Origin: Riemerella columbina
GTDB taxonomy: Bacteria > Bacteroidota > Bacteroidia > Flavobacteriales > Weeksellaceae
Direction: 5' to 3'
DNA: 64,000 nt
Assembly: GCF_030517065.1 (NCBI RefSeq)
Contig: NZ_CP103950.1
Coordinates: 1,364,001-1,428,000, forward strand
Shown: piece by piece, positions 52,935 through 62,267 of the stretch
Layout of the letters: the number at the start of each line of letters is the position of its first letter
Numbering within the stretch: the stretch's first letter is position 1
Notes under the pieces: generated by a model
The model's input: only the letters and a program-made list of their open reading frames with translations
The model's database searches: none
Told to the model about the DNA's origin: nothing
Program-made: the position numbers and the translations under genes

Positions 52935-55067
52935 ATGAATGCACCACAAGCAATCACGGAAACCATTCTGCTAAAAGACGGCAGATCCATCACCATCGAA
53001 ACTGGAAAATTAGCCAAACAAGCCGATGGTGCCGTAGTGGTAAAAATGGGTGGCACTATGCTATTAGCCACCGTAGTAGCCGCCAAGGAAGCCAACCCTG
53101 GCGTAGATTTTCTACCTTTAACTGTAGATTATAGAGAAAAATTTGGTTCTGCAGGGCGTATTCCTGGGAACTTTTTCAGAAGAGAAGCCAAACCTTCTGA
53201 TGATGAGGTACTTACCATGCGTTTGGTAGACCGCGTGATTCGTCCGCTCTTCCCGAGTGACTTCCACGCCGAAGTTCAGGTGATGATTTCCCTAATCTCT
53301 TATGATGGTAAAGTAATGCCTGATTCCTTAGCTGGTTTAGCCGCTTCTGCCGCCATCGCTATTACCGACATCCCTTTCAACGGACCTTTTTCTGAAGTGA
53401 GAGTGATTAAAAAAGACGGTATCCTAAGCATCAACCCAAGTTGGGAAACGCTTCAAGAGGGTGTAGAGTTAGACATTATGGTCGGCGCTACCAAAGATTC
53501 TGTTGTGATGGTAGAGGGCGAGATGGACGAAATTACAGAGCAAGAAATGTTAGAAGCCATTAAATTTGCTCACGAAGAAATCAAAACTCAGATTGCCGCG
53601 CAAGAAGCATTGGCGCAAAAAGTAGGTAAATCTCTACCTAAAAGAGAATACAACCACGAAACGCACGATGAAGCATTGAAACAAGAAATCTGGGATTATG
53701 CCTATCAGAAATATTATGATATTGCTAAAAATCCAAGCGCTAAAGAAGAGCGTAGCGAAAAATTTGCCGCTGTAGTTAATGAATTCTTAACCCGATACAC
53801 CGAGGAAGAATTAGAAGAAAAGGCAGAATTGGCAAAAATTTACTTCCACGATGTTCAAAAAGAAGCCGTAAGACAGCTTATCCTCAACGAAAATATCAGA
53901 TTAGATGGCAGAAATAATCAACAAATTCGTCCTATTTGGTGCGAAGTAGATTATCTGCCTGCCGCTCACGGATCTTCAGTATTTACGCGTGGCGAAACAC
54001 AATCATTAACCACGGTAACCCTCGGTTCTTTGATGGATGCCAACAGAATAGACAGTGTGATTACCCAACACGAAGAGCGTTTTTACCTTCATTATAACTT
54101 CCCACCGTTCTCCACTGGCGAAGCCCGCCCACTCAGAGGGACTTCCAGAAGAGAAGTAGGACACGGGAACTTGGCTCAAAGAGCACTAAAAGTGATGATT
54201 CCTGAAGAAACGCCTTATACCATTCGTGTGGTTTCTGATATTTTGGAATCCAATGGTTCCTCTTCTATGGCAACGGTTTGTGCTGGAACATTGGCATTGA
54301 TGGATGCTGGTATCCCAATGAAGAAGCCTGTTTCGGGGATTGCAATGGGACTTATTACCGATCCAGAATCAGGAAAATGGACCGTGCTTTCCGATATTTT
54401 AGGTGATGAAGACCACTTAGGCGATATGGACTTTAAAGTGACAGGGACTGAAAATGGAATTACCGCTTGCCAAATGGACATTAAAATCCAAGGGTTGAGT
54501 ATGGATATTATGGAACAAGCCTTGATGCAAGCTAAAAACGGAAGACTGCACATCTTAGGCGAGATGCTAAAAACCATCTCCGAACCGAGACAAGATGTGA
54601 AGCCACACGCACCAAAAATGGTAATGATGGAAATTCCGAAAGACTTCATTGGTGCTGTTATTGGTCCTGGTGGTAAGGTAATTCAGCAAATGCAAAAAGA
54701 TACCGATACGGTGATCACTATTGAAGAAAAAGGCGAAATTGGACATATTGAAATTTCGGGAACCGACCGCAATAAAATCAACGAGGCTGTAGCACAAATC
54801 AACGAGATTACCTTTGTGCCAGTGGTTGGCGAGGTTTATAGCGGTAAAGTGGTGAAAGTCGTAGACTTCGGCGCATTTATCCAATTGGCAAAAGGTACCG
54901 AAGGATTACTCCACATTTCTGAAATTGATTGGAAGCGCACCGAAAAAGTGCCTTACCAAGAAGGCGATATTGTAGAAGTGAAATTTATGGGCTATGATGA
55001 CCGTAAAAAAATGAAACTTTCCAGAAAAGTGCTTCTTCCAAAGCCGCCAAGAGAACCGAAAGGATAA
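52935..55067 (+). CDS. pnp: Polynucleotide phosphorylase
   Basis: 3'-5' exoribonuclease phosphorolysing mRNA. 710 residues: two RNase PH-like domains (first from [24 protein letters not shown]; second with [41 protein letters not shown], active-site [24 protein letters not shown]-type), a KH domain ([15 protein letters not shown]) and an S1 domain ([20 protein letters not shown]). All expected elements are present. ATG 52935 agrees with relatives. Followed by a strong convergent terminator. Confidence 0.97.
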   Translation: MNAPQAITETILLKDGRSITIETGKLAKQADGAVVVKMGGTMLLATVVAAKEANPGVDFLPLTVDYREKFGSAGRIPGNFFRREAKPSDDEVLTMRLVDRVIRPLFPSDFHAEVQVMISLISYDGKVMPDSLAGLAASAAIAITDIPFNGPFSEVRVIKKDGILSINPSWETLQEGVELDIMVGATKDSVVMVEGEMDEITEQEMLEAIKFAHEEIKTQIAAQEALAQKVGKSLPKREYNHETHDEALKQEIWDYAYQKYYDIAKNPSAKEERSEKFAAVVNEFLTRYTEEELEEKAELAKIYFHDVQKEAVRQLILNENIRLDGRNNQQIRPIWCEVDYLPAAHGSSVFTRGETQSLTTVTLGSLMDANRIDSVITQHEERFYLHYNFPPFSTGEARPLRGTSRREVGHGNLAQRALKVMIPEETPYTIRVVSDILESNGSSSMATVCAGTLALMDAGIPMKKPVSGIAMGLITDPESGKWTVLSDILGDEDHLGDMDFKVTGTENGITACQMDIKIQGLSMDIMEQALMQAKNGRLHILGEMLKTISEPRQDVKPHAPKMVMMEIPKDFIGAVIGPGGKVIQQMQKDTDTVITIEEKGEIGHIEISGTDRNKINEAVAQINEITFVPVVGEVYSGKVVKVVDFGAFIQLAKGTEGLLHISEIDWKRTEKVPYQEGDIVEVKFMGYDDRKKMKLSRKVLLPKPPREPKG

Positions 55068-55086
55068 AATTTAATCATTAAATATT

Positions 55087-55127
55087 AAAAAAGAGCGCTT
55101 CAACTTTGTTGAAGCGCTCTTTTTTTT
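55087..55127. terminator. Bidirectional terminator between pnp and gpsA
   Basis: Eighteen-base perfect stem AAAAAAGAGCGCTTCAAC / GTTGAAGCGCTCTTTTTT with a 3-base loop. Confidence 0.95.
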
Positions 55128-55159
55128 GAATAAGCCAAGTTTTTTGATAAAAAACCGTA

Positions 55160-56170
55160 TTAATTCAATTTAGAAGTCAGTTTTTTAAACTGTTTTTCAA
55201 CATTTTTATCTTCGTATAAGACATTATAAATCGTGTTGATGATTGGGAGTTTTAGTTTTTTGGACTTTGCCGTTTCGTAGATGGAAGCCGCAGCGTAATA
55301 ACCTTCTGCCACCATATTCATCGACTGTATAGCGGATTTTACCGTGTACCCCTTCCCTATCAAATTTCCTAAACTTCGGTTTCGTGAAAATAGTGAATAT
55401 GCCGTTACCAACAAGTCGCCGAGGTAGGCGCTTTCATTCACATCTCTTGGCGCTTCATAGATGGCTTCTAAGAAAATTTCCATCTCTCTAATGGCGTTAG
55501 AAACATACACCGCTTGGAAGTTGTCCCCATACCCCAAGCCGCTTGCCATCCCCGCACCTATGGCATAAATATTTTTGAGAATAGCGCTATATTCATTCCC
55601 CAAAATATCGGTGCTGGTGGTCACTTTAATATAATCTGAAGCAAAAATTTCTTTTAATTTTTCCTCATTTTCAGGCTCCACGGTGGCTAATGTCAGATAA
55701 GATAAACGCTCCATAGCAACCTCTTCGGCGTGGCACGGCCCTGCGATAACCGCTTGATTTCTAAAGCCGATATTAAACTCATCTCTCAAATAATGCGCTA
55801 CAATATCGTTATGTTTAGGCACAATCCCCTTAATTGCAGACACGAAAAGTTTGCCTTCATAAGGCACCGTCATCTTCTCCAACACCTCAGAAAGGTAGAT
55901 AGAAGGTGTCGCGAGAATGATAATCTCGCAGGCGGAAACTAAGGCGTTAATATCCGTTGTAATCTCCAAACCTCGGGTGTTGAACATCACGGTTTGTAGA
56001 TAGGTAGGGTTGTGTTTTCTCAATTCTATAGCCCCTTTTACAAATTCATTTCTAACGCACCAATGCACCATTTTGCAGTTTTCTTGCAGCATTTTCACAA
56101 TGGCGGTGGCAAAACTTCCGCTGCCCACCACCCCAACTGAAAGGGTTGATTTTTTTCGTTTCTTAGCCAT
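55160..56170 (-). CDS. gpsA: Glycerol-3-phosphate dehydrogenase [NAD(P)+]
   Basis: Reduces dihydroxyacetone phosphate to sn-glycerol-3-phosphate for phospholipid synthesis. ATG 56168-56170 (MAKKRKKSTLSVGVVG) is chosen; 336 residues. GVVGSGSFATAIVKML (NAD(P) loop), ILATPSIYLSEVL, FVSAIKGIVPKHN, AVIAGPCHAEEVAMERLSYLT, and the catalytic-lysine segment LGNEYSAILKNIYAIGAGMASGLGYGDN are conserved. Promoter overlaps the prmA end; own terminator. Confidence 0.95.
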   Translation of the reverse strand: MAKKRKKSTLSVGVVGSGSFATAIVKMLQENCKMVHWCVRNEFVKGAIELRKHNPTYLQTVMFNTRGLEITTDINALVSACEIIILATPSIYLSEVLEKMTVPYEGKLFVSAIKGIVPKHNDIVAHYLRDEFNIGFRNQAVIAGPCHAEEVAMERLSYLTLATVEPENEEKLKEIFASDYIKVTTSTDILGNEYSAILKNIYAIGAGMASGLGYGDNFQAVYVSNAIREMEIFLEAIYEAPRDVNESAYLGDLLVTAYSLFSRNRSLGNLIGKGYTVKSAIQSMNMVAEGYYAAASIYETAKSKKLKLPIINTIYNVLYEDKNVEKQFKKLTSKLN

Positions 56171-56190
56171 AAAATTCTTTTTTAGCAATA

Positions 56191-56224
56191 CAAATATACA
56201 GAAAAGATTATTTTTCTAACCAAA
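56191..56224 (-). promoter_or_regulatory. gpsA promoter
   Basis: Minus strand TTTG (56221-56224), 22-base spacer, TATATTTG (56191-56198), 20 bases before the gpsA ATG; it starts inside the 3' end of prmA. Confidence 0.6.
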
Positions 56225-57035
56225 GGCTCACCCATTCTTCTCTCTGGCGTTGGTTTTTCAGTTTTAAATTCTGAGCCGTACAAACCTCCATAATGTCTGC
56301 CACATCAAAGAAACAAAGCCCCGACAGCAATAGTGAGCCGCCTTCTTCCAAAACCGAAGCATAAGTAGGAATGTCGGAAATCAATATATTACGGTTGATA
56401 TTGGCTAAAATAATGTCAAATTTTTCCTGCCCCAGAAGGTCTGTCGTGCCCTCCTCTATCCTCAATTCTATCCCATTTCTTGCGGCATTCTCTTTAGAAT
56501 TCTCCACCGACCACGGGTCTATATCTATCGCCAAAGTGTCTGCAGCGCCCTTCATCTTCGCAAATAATGCCAATACCGAAGTGCCACAGCCCATATCTAA
56601 AACTTTTTTGTTTTGAAAATCCATCTCTAACATCTGTTGTATCATCAGATAAGTGGTAGCGTGGTGCCCAGTGCCAAAGGACATTTTCGGCTGAATGATG
56701 ATTTCGTATTCTTTATTTTCAGGTTGATGAAATTCAGCGCGGATATACACCCGATCTTCCACATTGATGGGCGAAAAATTCTTCTCCCACTCTTCATTCC
56801 AGTTGATATTGGGCATTTCTTGGTAAGTATACGCCAACGCCAACCCTTCTTGATTGAATAAATAAAGCGCTTGGAGTTGCTGTTCATCAAAATCCGATTT
56901 GGGAATATACGCCAAAATGCCGTTGGATTCTTCGGTAAAGCTATCAAAACCAATGTGGATGAGCTCTGCCATTAGGATTTCGCTCCAAGGTTGTGGTGGA
57001 TTTACCGTAAAATTAAACTCTAAATAAGACTGCAT
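56208..57035 (-). CDS. prmA: Ribosomal protein L11 methyltransferase
   Basis: SAM-dependent methylation of L11. 275 residues: N-terminal L11-binding half (LEFNFTVNPPQPWSEILMAELIHIGFDSFTEE) and C-terminal Rossmann domain with motif I VLDMGCGTSVLALFAKMKG, then AIDIDPWSVENSKENAARNG, and ILANINRNILISDI. MSFGTGHHATTYLM precedes motif I. A promoter box TATCTTTG is at 57050-57057. Confidence 0.95.
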   Translation of the reverse strand: MQSYLEFNFTVNPPQPWSEILMAELIHIGFDSFTEESNGILAYIPKSDFDEQQLQALYLFNQEGLALAYTYQEMPNINWNEEWEKNFSPINVEDRVYIRAEFHQPENKEYEIIIQPKMSFGTGHHATTYLMIQQMLEMDFQNKKVLDMGCGTSVLALFAKMKGAADTLAIDIDPWSVENSKENAARNGIELRIEEGTTDLLGQEKFDIILANINRNILISDIPTYASVLEEGGSLLLSGLCFFDVADIMEVCTAQNLKLKNQRQREEWVSLWLEK

Positions 57036-57049
57036 AATATGATCATTTT

Positions 57050-57057
57050 CAAAGATA
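57050..57057 (-). promoter_or_regulatory. Putative -7 element of prmA
   Basis: Minus-strand TATCTTTG, 14 bases upstream of the ATG and abutting the upstream gene's terminator. Confidence 0.45.
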
Positions 57058-57060
57058 GAA

Positions 57061-57096
57061 AAAACGAGAGGCTTTTGAGACCTCTCGGTTTTTGGG
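57061..57096 (-). terminator. Terminator after the DUF937 gene
   Basis: CGAGAGG / CCTCTCG stem (57065-57071 with 57081-57087), nine-base loop, T-run on the minus strand. Confidence 0.8.
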
Positions 57097-57120
57097 TTGT
57101 TAATGGTATGAAATCTGTTT

Positions 57121-58128
57121 TTATTGGGCTGATAGCGTATCTACCGTGGCGTGCTCTGCCGTGTCTACTTGTACGCTATCTACGGTCTGCGCAGGCGTTT
57201 CTGGCGTGGTTGGGATTTCTTCTTTCTTGTTGAATAATTTCCATACAAACCAGCCCATCAGCAATAATAACACCAGTGGAATTAACCATTTCCAGATGGA
57301 AACTTCCTCCTTAGACTCGTCGCCAAATTGCTGTTGTACTTTTTCTTCCGCTTGGTGGAACACTGATTTTACCGCTTCCGTTTTCTCAGAAACAAAATCT
57401 TTGGCATCTTCTAATTTCTCGCTCACGCTATCCTTAACTTCTCCAGAAAAATCTGCCATTTTTTCCTTCGCATTTTCGGCAAAGTCGGAGACTTTATCTT
57501 TGGTTTCTTCGGTAAAAGCACTGATTTTTTCTTTGGCATCATTGGCGTTTTGTGCCACTTTGTCGCCCAAATTTTCTGTAACCTCGGTTATTTTTTCTTT
57601 GGCTTTATCAAAAAATTGCTCTGCATGCCCCAAGCCCACCGCCGCGAGTGAAAAGCCCGCAGGCAGAAGGTTAGAGAAGTTGGTTTTCTCTTGATTTAAA
57701 AGATTTTTAAGTCCCTCGGCATCCAAATTTTGCTCCTTAGCGTAGCGCCCCATCGTGGCTAAAGAAGTGAGCGTGGTAAAGCCCAACAATGCGGCAGAAG
57801 ACGCTGGTTTAATATCCGCAAAAGAAGCCACGCCAGACATCAGCGTATCCACTTTGTCGCCGTAAACCAACGATAAAACACTTGCCAAAAGTTCATTAGA
57901 CTCTGGCGTATTTTGGCTCAACTTGGCAAGCACGCTGGTGTCCGCCAAATTGGTAATTTCTTTGAGCAAACGCGGATGGTCGGTTTGGGCAATCATTCCA
58001 CCTAAAACCGCTGGTATAAACGCTTGTATCGCTTTTGAGGTATTCGCCTCTGTTTCTCCTAACTGGCTGGCTAAATGAGCGGCTACACCGTGCCCAAATT
58101 GCCCTTTAATTAAATCTATAATGTTCAT
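57121..58128 (-). CDS. DUF937 protein with LEA-like helical region and C-terminal membrane anchor
   Basis: 335 residues in three parts: an N-terminal alpha-helical DUF937 domain (about 1-165, MNIIDLIKGQFGHGVAAHLASQLGETEANTSKAI; IPAVLGGMIAQT), an amphipathic Lys/Glu/Ala/Asp stretch of about 11-residue repeats (about 168-275, e.g. AKEKISAFTEETKDKVSDFAENAKEKMADF), and a membrane helix (WLIPLVLLLLMGWFVWKLF, about 281-299) followed by a Thr/Pro/Glu-rich tail. The repeat region resembles LEA/apolipoprotein helices. No function established; coupled to terminator, separate from neighbours. Confidence 0.8.
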   Translation of the reverse strand: MNIIDLIKGQFGHGVAAHLASQLGETEANTSKAIQAFIPAVLGGMIAQTDHPRLLKEITNLADTSVLAKLSQNTPESNELLASVLSLVYGDKVDTLMSGVASFADIKPASSAALLGFTTLTSLATMGRYAKEQNLDAEGLKNLLNQEKTNFSNLLPAGFSLAAVGLGHAEQFFDKAKEKITEVTENLGDKVAQNANDAKEKISAFTEETKDKVSDFAENAKEKMADFSGEVKDSVSEKLEDAKDFVSEKTEAVKSVFHQAEEKVQQQFGDESKEEVSIWKWLIPLVLLLLMGWFVWKLFNKKEEIPTTPETPAQTVDSVQVDTAEHATVDTLSAQ

Positions 58129-58161
58129 TATCTGTTATTTATGTTTCGTTAATTTCCTTTT

Positions 58162-59637
58162 TTAATATGCCTTAGCGAATAAAACCCGTTGCTGAGAAGG
58201 CTTCCCTGAAATCATAGAAACGCCAGCCTCTTTTTCGCCTTCCAAAGGAATACAGCGGATGGTGGCTTTGGTTTCTTCTTTAATTTGCTGCTCTTCTTCC
58301 TCCGTGCCGTCCCAATGGGCTAAAATAAAGCCGCCTTTGGTCTCTAAAACTTCTTTAAATTCTTCGTAAGAATCTACTTTAGTAATGTTATTTTGTCTAA
58401 AATCTAAGGCTTTTTGATAAATATCTTTCTGTATTTGGTCTAATAAATTCTTGATATAGACTTCTACGCCATCTAAACTTTGAGTTTCTTTGGTTAGCGT
58501 GTCTCGCCTTGCAATTTCTACAGTATTGTTTTCCAAATCTCTGGCGCCCATCGCTATTCTTACCGGCACACCTTTGAGTTCATACTCGGCGAATTTCCAA
58601 CCTGGTTTGTGCGTGTCTCGGTTGTCATATTTTACGGAAATGCCCAATGCCTTGAGTTTGTCTTGAAGTTCATACGCCACTTGGTCGATTTTCTGCAACT
58701 GTTCTTCGCCTTTAAAAATAGGCACAATCACCACCTGGATAGGCGCCAATGTAGGCGGCAACACCAAGCCATTATCATCGGAATGCGACATAATTAGCGC
58801 GCCCATCAACCTCGTGGAAACGCCCCAAGAAGTCGCCCATGCGTATTCTATTTTACCTTCTTTATTGGTAAATTTAACATCAAAAGCTTCGGCAAAATTT
58901 TGACCTAAAAAGTGTGAAGTTCCCGCTTGTAGCGCCTTGCCATCTTGCATTAAAGCTTCTATACAGTAGGTTTCCTCAGCGCCTGCAAACCTTTCGCTTG
59001 GTGTTTTGAGCCCTCGCACCACTGGAACTGCCATAAAATTTTCCACGAAATTGGCATAGATTTCCAGCATTCTTTCGGTTTCCTCCACGGCTTCTGTTCT
59101 TGTGGCGTGGGCAGTGTGTCCTTCTTGCCAAAGGAATTCCGCAGTTCTTAAGAATAAGCGTGTTCTCATCTCCCAGCGCACCACATTTGCCCATTGGTTA
59201 ATTAAAATCGGTAAATCTCTATACGACTGAATCCAATTTTTGTAAGTGTTCCATATAATGGCCTCCGAAGTGGGTCTCACGATGAGCTCTTCCTCCAACT
59301 TGGCTTCCGGATCTACCATCAATTTCTGAGGATTGTCGGGGTCTGTTTTAAGGCGGTAATGGGTTACCACGGCGCATTCTTTTGCAAAGCCTTCGGCGTT
59401 TTTTTCCTCTGCCTCAAATAAACTTTTGGGTACAAAAATGGGGAAATAAGCATTCTCATGCCCAGTTTCTTTGAACTTTTTGTCCAGCTCATCTCTCATT
59501 TTTTCCCAAATGGCGTAGCCGTAAGGTTTGATGACCATACACCCGCGCACGCCAGAGTTTTCGGCAAGGTCTGCTTTTACCACTAACTCATTGTACCACT
59601 TGCTATAATCCTCTGCTCTTGATGTTAATTTTGCCAT
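58162..59637 (-). CDS. proS: Prolyl-tRNA synthetase (archaeal/eukaryotic-type)
   Basis: Class II aaRS charging tRNA-Pro. 491 residues, the short archaeal-like type without the bacterial editing insert; [19 protein letters not shown] opening. Class II motifs: motif 2 [24 protein letters not shown] and motif 3 [31 protein letters not shown]; anticodon-binding domain at the C-terminus ending QRVLFAKAY. Transfer-type distribution in Bacteroidota is known. A second box TATCTTTG for this strand lies at 59768-59775. Confidence 0.95.
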   Translation of the reverse strand: MAKLTSRAEDYSKWYNELVVKADLAENSGVRGCMVIKPYGYAIWEKMRDELDKKFKETGHENAYFPIFVPKSLFEAEEKNAEGFAKECAVVTHYRLKTDPDNPQKLMVDPEAKLEEELIVRPTSEAIIWNTYKNWIQSYRDLPILINQWANVVRWEMRTRLFLRTAEFLWQEGHTAHATRTEAVEETERMLEIYANFVENFMAVPVVRGLKTPSERFAGAEETYCIEALMQDGKALQAGTSHFLGQNFAEAFDVKFTNKEGKIEYAWATSWGVSTRLMGALIMSHSDDNGLVLPPTLAPIQVVIVPIFKGEEQLQKIDQVAYELQDKLKALGISVKYDNRDTHKPGWKFAEYELKGVPVRIAMGARDLENNTVEIARRDTLTKETQSLDGVEVYIKNLLDQIQKDIYQKALDFRQNNITKVDSYEEFKEVLETKGGFILAHWDGTEEEEQQIKEETKATIRCIPLEGEKEAGVSMISGKPSQQRVLFAKAY

Positions 59638-59715
59638 AATATTTTAACTTTTGTCTTATTTTTTAATCTAAATATAGAAGTTGGTTGTCCTTTCTTTATT
59701 ATCCTTTAAATTAGA

Positions 59716-59747
59716 TTTGGTAGTTTTATAAATTTGGTATAATTTTG
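59716..59747 (+). promoter_or_regulatory. Promoter of the aromatic-rich lipoprotein gene
   Basis: TTTG 59716-59719, 20-base spacer, TAATTTTG 59740-59747, then about 48 bases to the ATG at 59796. A minus-strand TATCTTTG at 59768-59775, possibly serving proS, lies just downstream. Confidence 0.6.
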
Positions 59748-59795
59748 GATATCCGAAAGGTAAGGCACAAAGATAAATAAAACCTTCATAAAATT

Positions 59796-60761
59796 ATGAA
59801 AAAAATATCATTTAATCTTAAAAAAAATTGGGCATACAGAGCTTTGATGCTTACTTCTGTAAGTTTCTTACTCTCTTCTTGTGGCGCCCAGATGGGAGGT
59901 TATACAGAGACCGATGGCGTTTACTATAACCCTAACCAAGACACGATCCCTGAGGGCATCGTGATGAGTGATGGCAACCATGTTGATGAAAATTATAACT
60001 ATAATAATAATTACAGCGTGGTGGAGCATTCTAAGGTATTAGAGAAATCTCAGCACAACAAATATAACCAGTGGAACTCTCACCCAGTATCTGAATCGGA
60101 TTGGGGCTATTACGCAGGTTCTGAGCAATATTACAATGGCTGGAACACGCCTTACTATGGTAGCCGTTTTGGTTATAATCCATATTGGGGTTCAGGTTGG
60201 AATATCGGCTTTGGCTGGGGTGCTGGCTATGGCTGGAATTCTTATTTTAGTATGAACTGGGGCTATTATCCTTATGGTTACGGCTGGAATAGATGGTACA
60301 CGCCGTTCTATAATCCGTATTGGGATTGGGGTTATTACGGCTGGAATCCTTATTGGGGCGGCTATTATGGCGGCTACGGCTATCCATACTATGGCGGTGG
60401 CTATGTGGTGGTGCCAAGATATAATTACAGAAGAAGTGGCGCTACCAACCCTCAATACAATAATGGACAAGGGCGCTATTCTAATCCGTTTAGAAACGGC
60501 GTTAGGTCTAACGGCAACAACATCTACAACAATAGAAACTATCAAAGTAACCCTAATGTAGCTTCTTCTGGCGGGTTCAGAAATGCGCCAAGCCGCACCG
60601 ATTCTTATAACACACCAAGAACGAATAACAACAATACTTATAGAACTCCATCTTCTAATAACTCCAATTGGGGTAACTCTTCTAACAGCGGTGGCTTCCG
60701 TTCTGGCAGTAGTAGTTCTACACGCTCAAGCGGTGGTTTTAGATCAGGTGGTTTCAGATAA
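59796..60761 (+). CDS. Low-complexity Tyr/Trp/Gly/Asn-rich lipoprotein
   Basis: 321 residues. Lipoprotein signal with lipobox SFLLSSCG (Cys29). An ordinary 30-100 region is followed by a stretch of about 105-215 dominated by Y, W, G, N, F and P (e.g. WGYYPYGYGWNRWYTPFYNP), then an N/S/R-rich tail ending in SGGFRSG repeats. Related Chryseobacterium proteins are sometimes mislabelled vitellogenin II. The composition is prion-like/adhesive-like. It is 19 bases upstream of the OmpP1/FadL gene and very likely cotranscribed. Function unknown. Confidence 0.8.
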   Translation: MKKISFNLKKNWAYRALMLTSVSFLLSSCGAQMGGYTETDGVYYNPNQDTIPEGIVMSDGNHVDENYNYNNNYSVVEHSKVLEKSQHNKYNQWNSHPVSESDWGYYAGSEQYYNGWNTPYYGSRFGYNPYWGSGWNIGFGWGAGYGWNSYFSMNWGYYPYGYGWNRWYTPFYNPYWDWGYYGWNPYWGGYYGGYGYPYYGGGYVVVPRYNYRRSGATNPQYNNGQGRYSNPFRNGVRSNGNNIYNNRNYQSNPNVASSGGFRNAPSRTDSYNTPRTNNNNTYRTPSSNNSNWGNSSNSGGFRSGSSSSTRSSGGFRSGGFR

Positions 60762-60780
60762 TTTATAAAGCAATAAAACA

Positions 60781-62184
60781 ATGAAAAGAAAAATAATAAG
60801 CCTTTGTTTGCTTCCTGCAGCGCTTTATCTTAGTGCTCAAGATGCTTCAACTATTAAAAATACAGCGGAGGTTTACTCTAACAGTACGCAGTTTGGTACC
60901 GCTAAATATACTGCTATGGCAGGTTCTATCGGTGCTTTGGGTGGAGATATTTCTTCCATCAATACCAACCCTGCAGGTTTAGGTGTTGCCATTACTGGGA
61001 GCATCGGTGCTACGCTCAATATGGTAAAAAATAGCAATACCTCCTCTATCGGTGGTGCTTCCCTTGAAAAATCAACCAACAAAACCAGTTTTGGTCAGGC
61101 GGGTGGTATCGCGACTTTTATGTTCAATGAGAGCTCTAAGTGGAAGTTTGTCAATATTGGCGTTAATTATACCAATCAGGATATAGAAGATTATATCCAA
61201 TCTCCGAAGAGTGGTGCTGTCATCAGCCGAGAGCTTCTTAATAGCCAAAATCAAAAAGTGATAGGCAACTTTACCAATGAGGCACACGCGTTTGATAGAA
61301 CAGGTTATGTTTCTAAAATGAACATCGGTGTGGGTGGTAACTACGATAACCGAATTTATGTAGGGGGAAGCATCAATTTCTCCAGCGCAAATATAGAACA
61401 GTATGATACCCAACGATTTGCATTAGATCTTGACCCCAATCATTGGTATGATTTTAACCAAAGGTTTACGCCATTTGCAGAAGAAAGCTCTGGGCTCTCC
61501 ATTTCGGCTGGGGTGATTGCTAAAGTATCGCCTCAAATCCGATTAGGTGCTGCTTTGGAAACGCCAACTTGGTGGAAAATCAACCGTGTGTTTACGGGGC
61601 AACTCTTTACCAAAGATGGACAAGTGATCCCTGATAGCCAATGGCAAGATAATAATGGTTTTGTTGCCGAAAACTACACCGAAGACCGCAGCTTGACTAC
61701 GCCTGCCAAAATGACCCTCAGTGGCGCTTTTGTACCGAACAAAAATTTTGCTTTCAATATTGACTATACTTTGGGGCTTTCTAAACCTAAATATAAAGTG
61801 CAAGGTGATGCAGAAACTGAACTCAACAATTTCTTAGATGAGAATTATAAAAACATCTCGGATTTAAGAATTGGCGCGGAATATAGATATGCAGGTTTTA
61901 GATTAAGAGGCGGTTATGGCTTTGCAAGTAGCGCTTTTAGCCAAGAGGATTTCTTAGGCAAAAGACATACTTTGGGCTTAGGTTTGGGTTATGATTTCAA
62001 GTCGTTTTATATAGATGCGGCTTACCAAAATATCAGTTCAGATTATAATCATTTCTATGGTGGTGGCAATTATTTCTCCACGAGTAACGGCAGCGAAATC
62101 TCCTTATTCTCCAACGATTATTCTCAAACCAAAATTAAAAACAAACAAAATAATTTCTTCTTAACCGCAGGTTGGAAGTTTTAA
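60781..62184 (+). CDS. OmpP1/FadL family outer-membrane transport protein
   Basis: 467-residue beta-barrel protein with signal peptide (MKRKIISLCLLPAALYLSAQ). ALGGDISSINTNPAGLGVAITGS near the start, long strand-turn pattern and the final aromatic YDFKSFYIDAAYQNISSDYNHF, ending in LTAGWKF (C-terminal aromatic). FadL-like porins import hydrophobic molecules; Bacteroidota homologues are often called hemin receptor. Operon with the upstream lipoprotein, suggesting partner function. Convergent terminator follows. Confidence 0.85.
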   Translation: MKRKIISLCLLPAALYLSAQDASTIKNTAEVYSNSTQFGTAKYTAMAGSIGALGGDISSINTNPAGLGVAITGSIGATLNMVKNSNTSSIGGASLEKSTNKTSFGQAGGIATFMFNESSKWKFVNIGVNYTNQDIEDYIQSPKSGAVISRELLNSQNQKVIGNFTNEAHAFDRTGYVSKMNIGVGGNYDNRIYVGGSINFSSANIEQYDTQRFALDLDPNHWYDFNQRFTPFAEESSGLSISAGVIAKVSPQIRLGAALETPTWWKINRVFTGQLFTKDGQVIPDSQWQDNNGFVAENYTEDRSLTTPAKMTLSGAFVPNKNFAFNIDYTLGLSKPKYKVQGDAETELNNFLDENYKNISDLRIGAEYRYAGFRLRGGYGFASSAFSQEDFLGKRHTLGLGLGYDFKSFYIDAAYQNISSDYNHFYGGGNYFSTSNGSEISLFSNDYSQTKIKNKQNNFFLTAGWKF

Positions 62185-62205
62185 ATAAAACAAGGATTAG
62201 TTTAC

Positions 62206-62242
62206 AAAAAAATCCTTCTAAAATATTTTAGAAGGATTTTTT
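62206..62242. terminator. Bidirectional terminator
   Basis: Near-perfect palindrome AAAAATCCTTCTAAAATATTTTAGAAGGATTTTT between the convergent stops at 62184 and 62268. Confidence 0.92.
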
Positions 62243-62267
62243 AATATTCTATAAAGTAAATTAAGCC

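Noticed and set aside
60100-60420. DNA repeat array or CRISPR
   Set aside because: The repetitive look comes from codons of the Tyr/Trp/Gly-rich protein; units are irregular and in frame, with no spacers.
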